Assembly (NCBI GenBank): GCA_945787925.1
Contig: CALZJY010000022.1
Span: 1 to 13,834, forward strand
Direction of reading: 5' to 3'
DNA: 13,834 nucleotides
DNA from: an uncultured Anaerosporobacter sp.
GTDB taxonomy: Bacteria; Bacillota; Clostridia; Lachnospirales; Lachnospiraceae
Below the pieces are notes generated by a model. It made no database searches, was not told the DNA's origin, and saw nothing but the letters and a program-made list of their open reading frames with translations. The first letter of the stretch is position 1, and each line of letters opens with the position of its first letter. A program made the position numbers and the translations under genes. This document shows positions 13,626 to 13,834 of the stretch, in pieces.

Positions 13626-13834
13626 ATGAAAGAATTTTTTGGGAATATGTTATCTAGACTAGCTTCGAGAAAGCTAGGAATGTTCATTCTAGGCCTCCAA
13701 TTGATCACGTCCGTAGGATTGGTGGTACTTGTAGAAAGACTTCATATATTAAAACCTTTATATATAAGCGCGGGAGCAGCAGTATTATTCGTACTATTCG
13801 TGCTTATGGTAATGGCAGTGTCTGCAAAAAGTGG
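13626..13834 (+). CDS. Membrane protein N-terminus, possibly LytR-CpsA-Psr (LCP) family; 3' end outside window
   Basis: An ATG at 13626 opens a frame that runs off the window after 69 codons. The start (MKEFFGNMLSRLASRK) is basic and is followed by two hydrophobic segments, about residues 18-36 and 45-66, joined by a short loop VERLHILKP. Paired N-terminal membrane helices before a large outer domain are common in clostridial LCP proteins, which attach wall polymers to peptidoglycan. No catalytic part is visible, so the family call is tentative. AAGGAAGGG lies 12 bases upstream, rather far, and an in-frame TGA at 13593-13595 rules out an earlier ATG. It has its own promoter with possible response-regulator sites. 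Confidence 0.5.
   Translation, partial: MKEFFGNMLSRLASRKLGMFILGLQLITSVGLVVLVERLHILKPLYISAGAAVLFVLFVLMVMAVSAKS

Noticed and set aside
1..13834. Mobile element, prophage, CRISPR or defence island
   Set aside because: No transposase, integrase, Cas or nuclease gene, no tRNA, and no long terminal or spaced repeats were seen. The gene content is core cell function.

Overview
The window reads as chromosomal DNA from a low-GC Gram-positive anaerobe, most likely a member of the Clostridia close to Lachnospiraceae. The reasons are AT-rich codon choice, strong AAGGAG-type ribosome binding sites, sigma-A promoters, Bacillus-type signal peptidase and ABC-F proteins, a YhgE/Pip membrane protein, and DUF2294/MpsC-like and DUF4914-like genes. 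The taxon is inferred from style and family membership, not from a marker gene. No tRNA, rRNA, CRISPR array, transposase, phage gene or broken gene was seen.

Layout from left to right. (1) Positions 1-457 hold the 3' part of a type I signal peptidase gene. It ends in a bidirectional terminator shared with a convergent minus-strand gene. (2) Two minus-strand genes follow, each with its own promoter: an ABC-F ATPase resembling YfmM (532-2088) and a Cof-type HAD phosphatase (2214-3017). (3) Divergent from these is a 716-residue YhgE/Pip-family membrane protein (3160-5310). (4) A perfect TTGACA-17-TATAAT promoter drives a two-gene cell-wall operon: a divergent MurE-like ligase with a TTG start (5496-6854), then MurF (6886-8346), then a terminator. 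(5) priA (8460-10706) is followed 25 bases later by a DUF2294/MpsC-like gene (10732-11121). (6) A 420-base non-coding stretch (11122-11541) carries paired 13-bp direct repeats, an operator-like inverted repeat on a strong promoter, a structured leader ending in an intrinsic terminator, and an 8-codon mini-ORF. This precedes a well-translated-looking 625-residue DUF4914-family protein (11542-13419) whose P-loop resembles that of HPr kinase. (7) The window ends in the first 69 codons of a membrane protein, possibly of the LytR-CpsA-Psr family. Its promoter region has CTTAAG-type direct repeats.

Functionally this is mostly housekeeping: protein export (signal peptidase), translation support (ABC-F), peptidoglycan precursor synthesis (MurE-like plus MurF), replication restart (PriA), and envelope genes (YhgE, possible LCP). 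The two places most likely to hide undescribed biology are the DUF4914 gene with its attenuator-like leader, and the MurE-like ligase, which has lost several canonical MurE motifs while remaining linked to murF.
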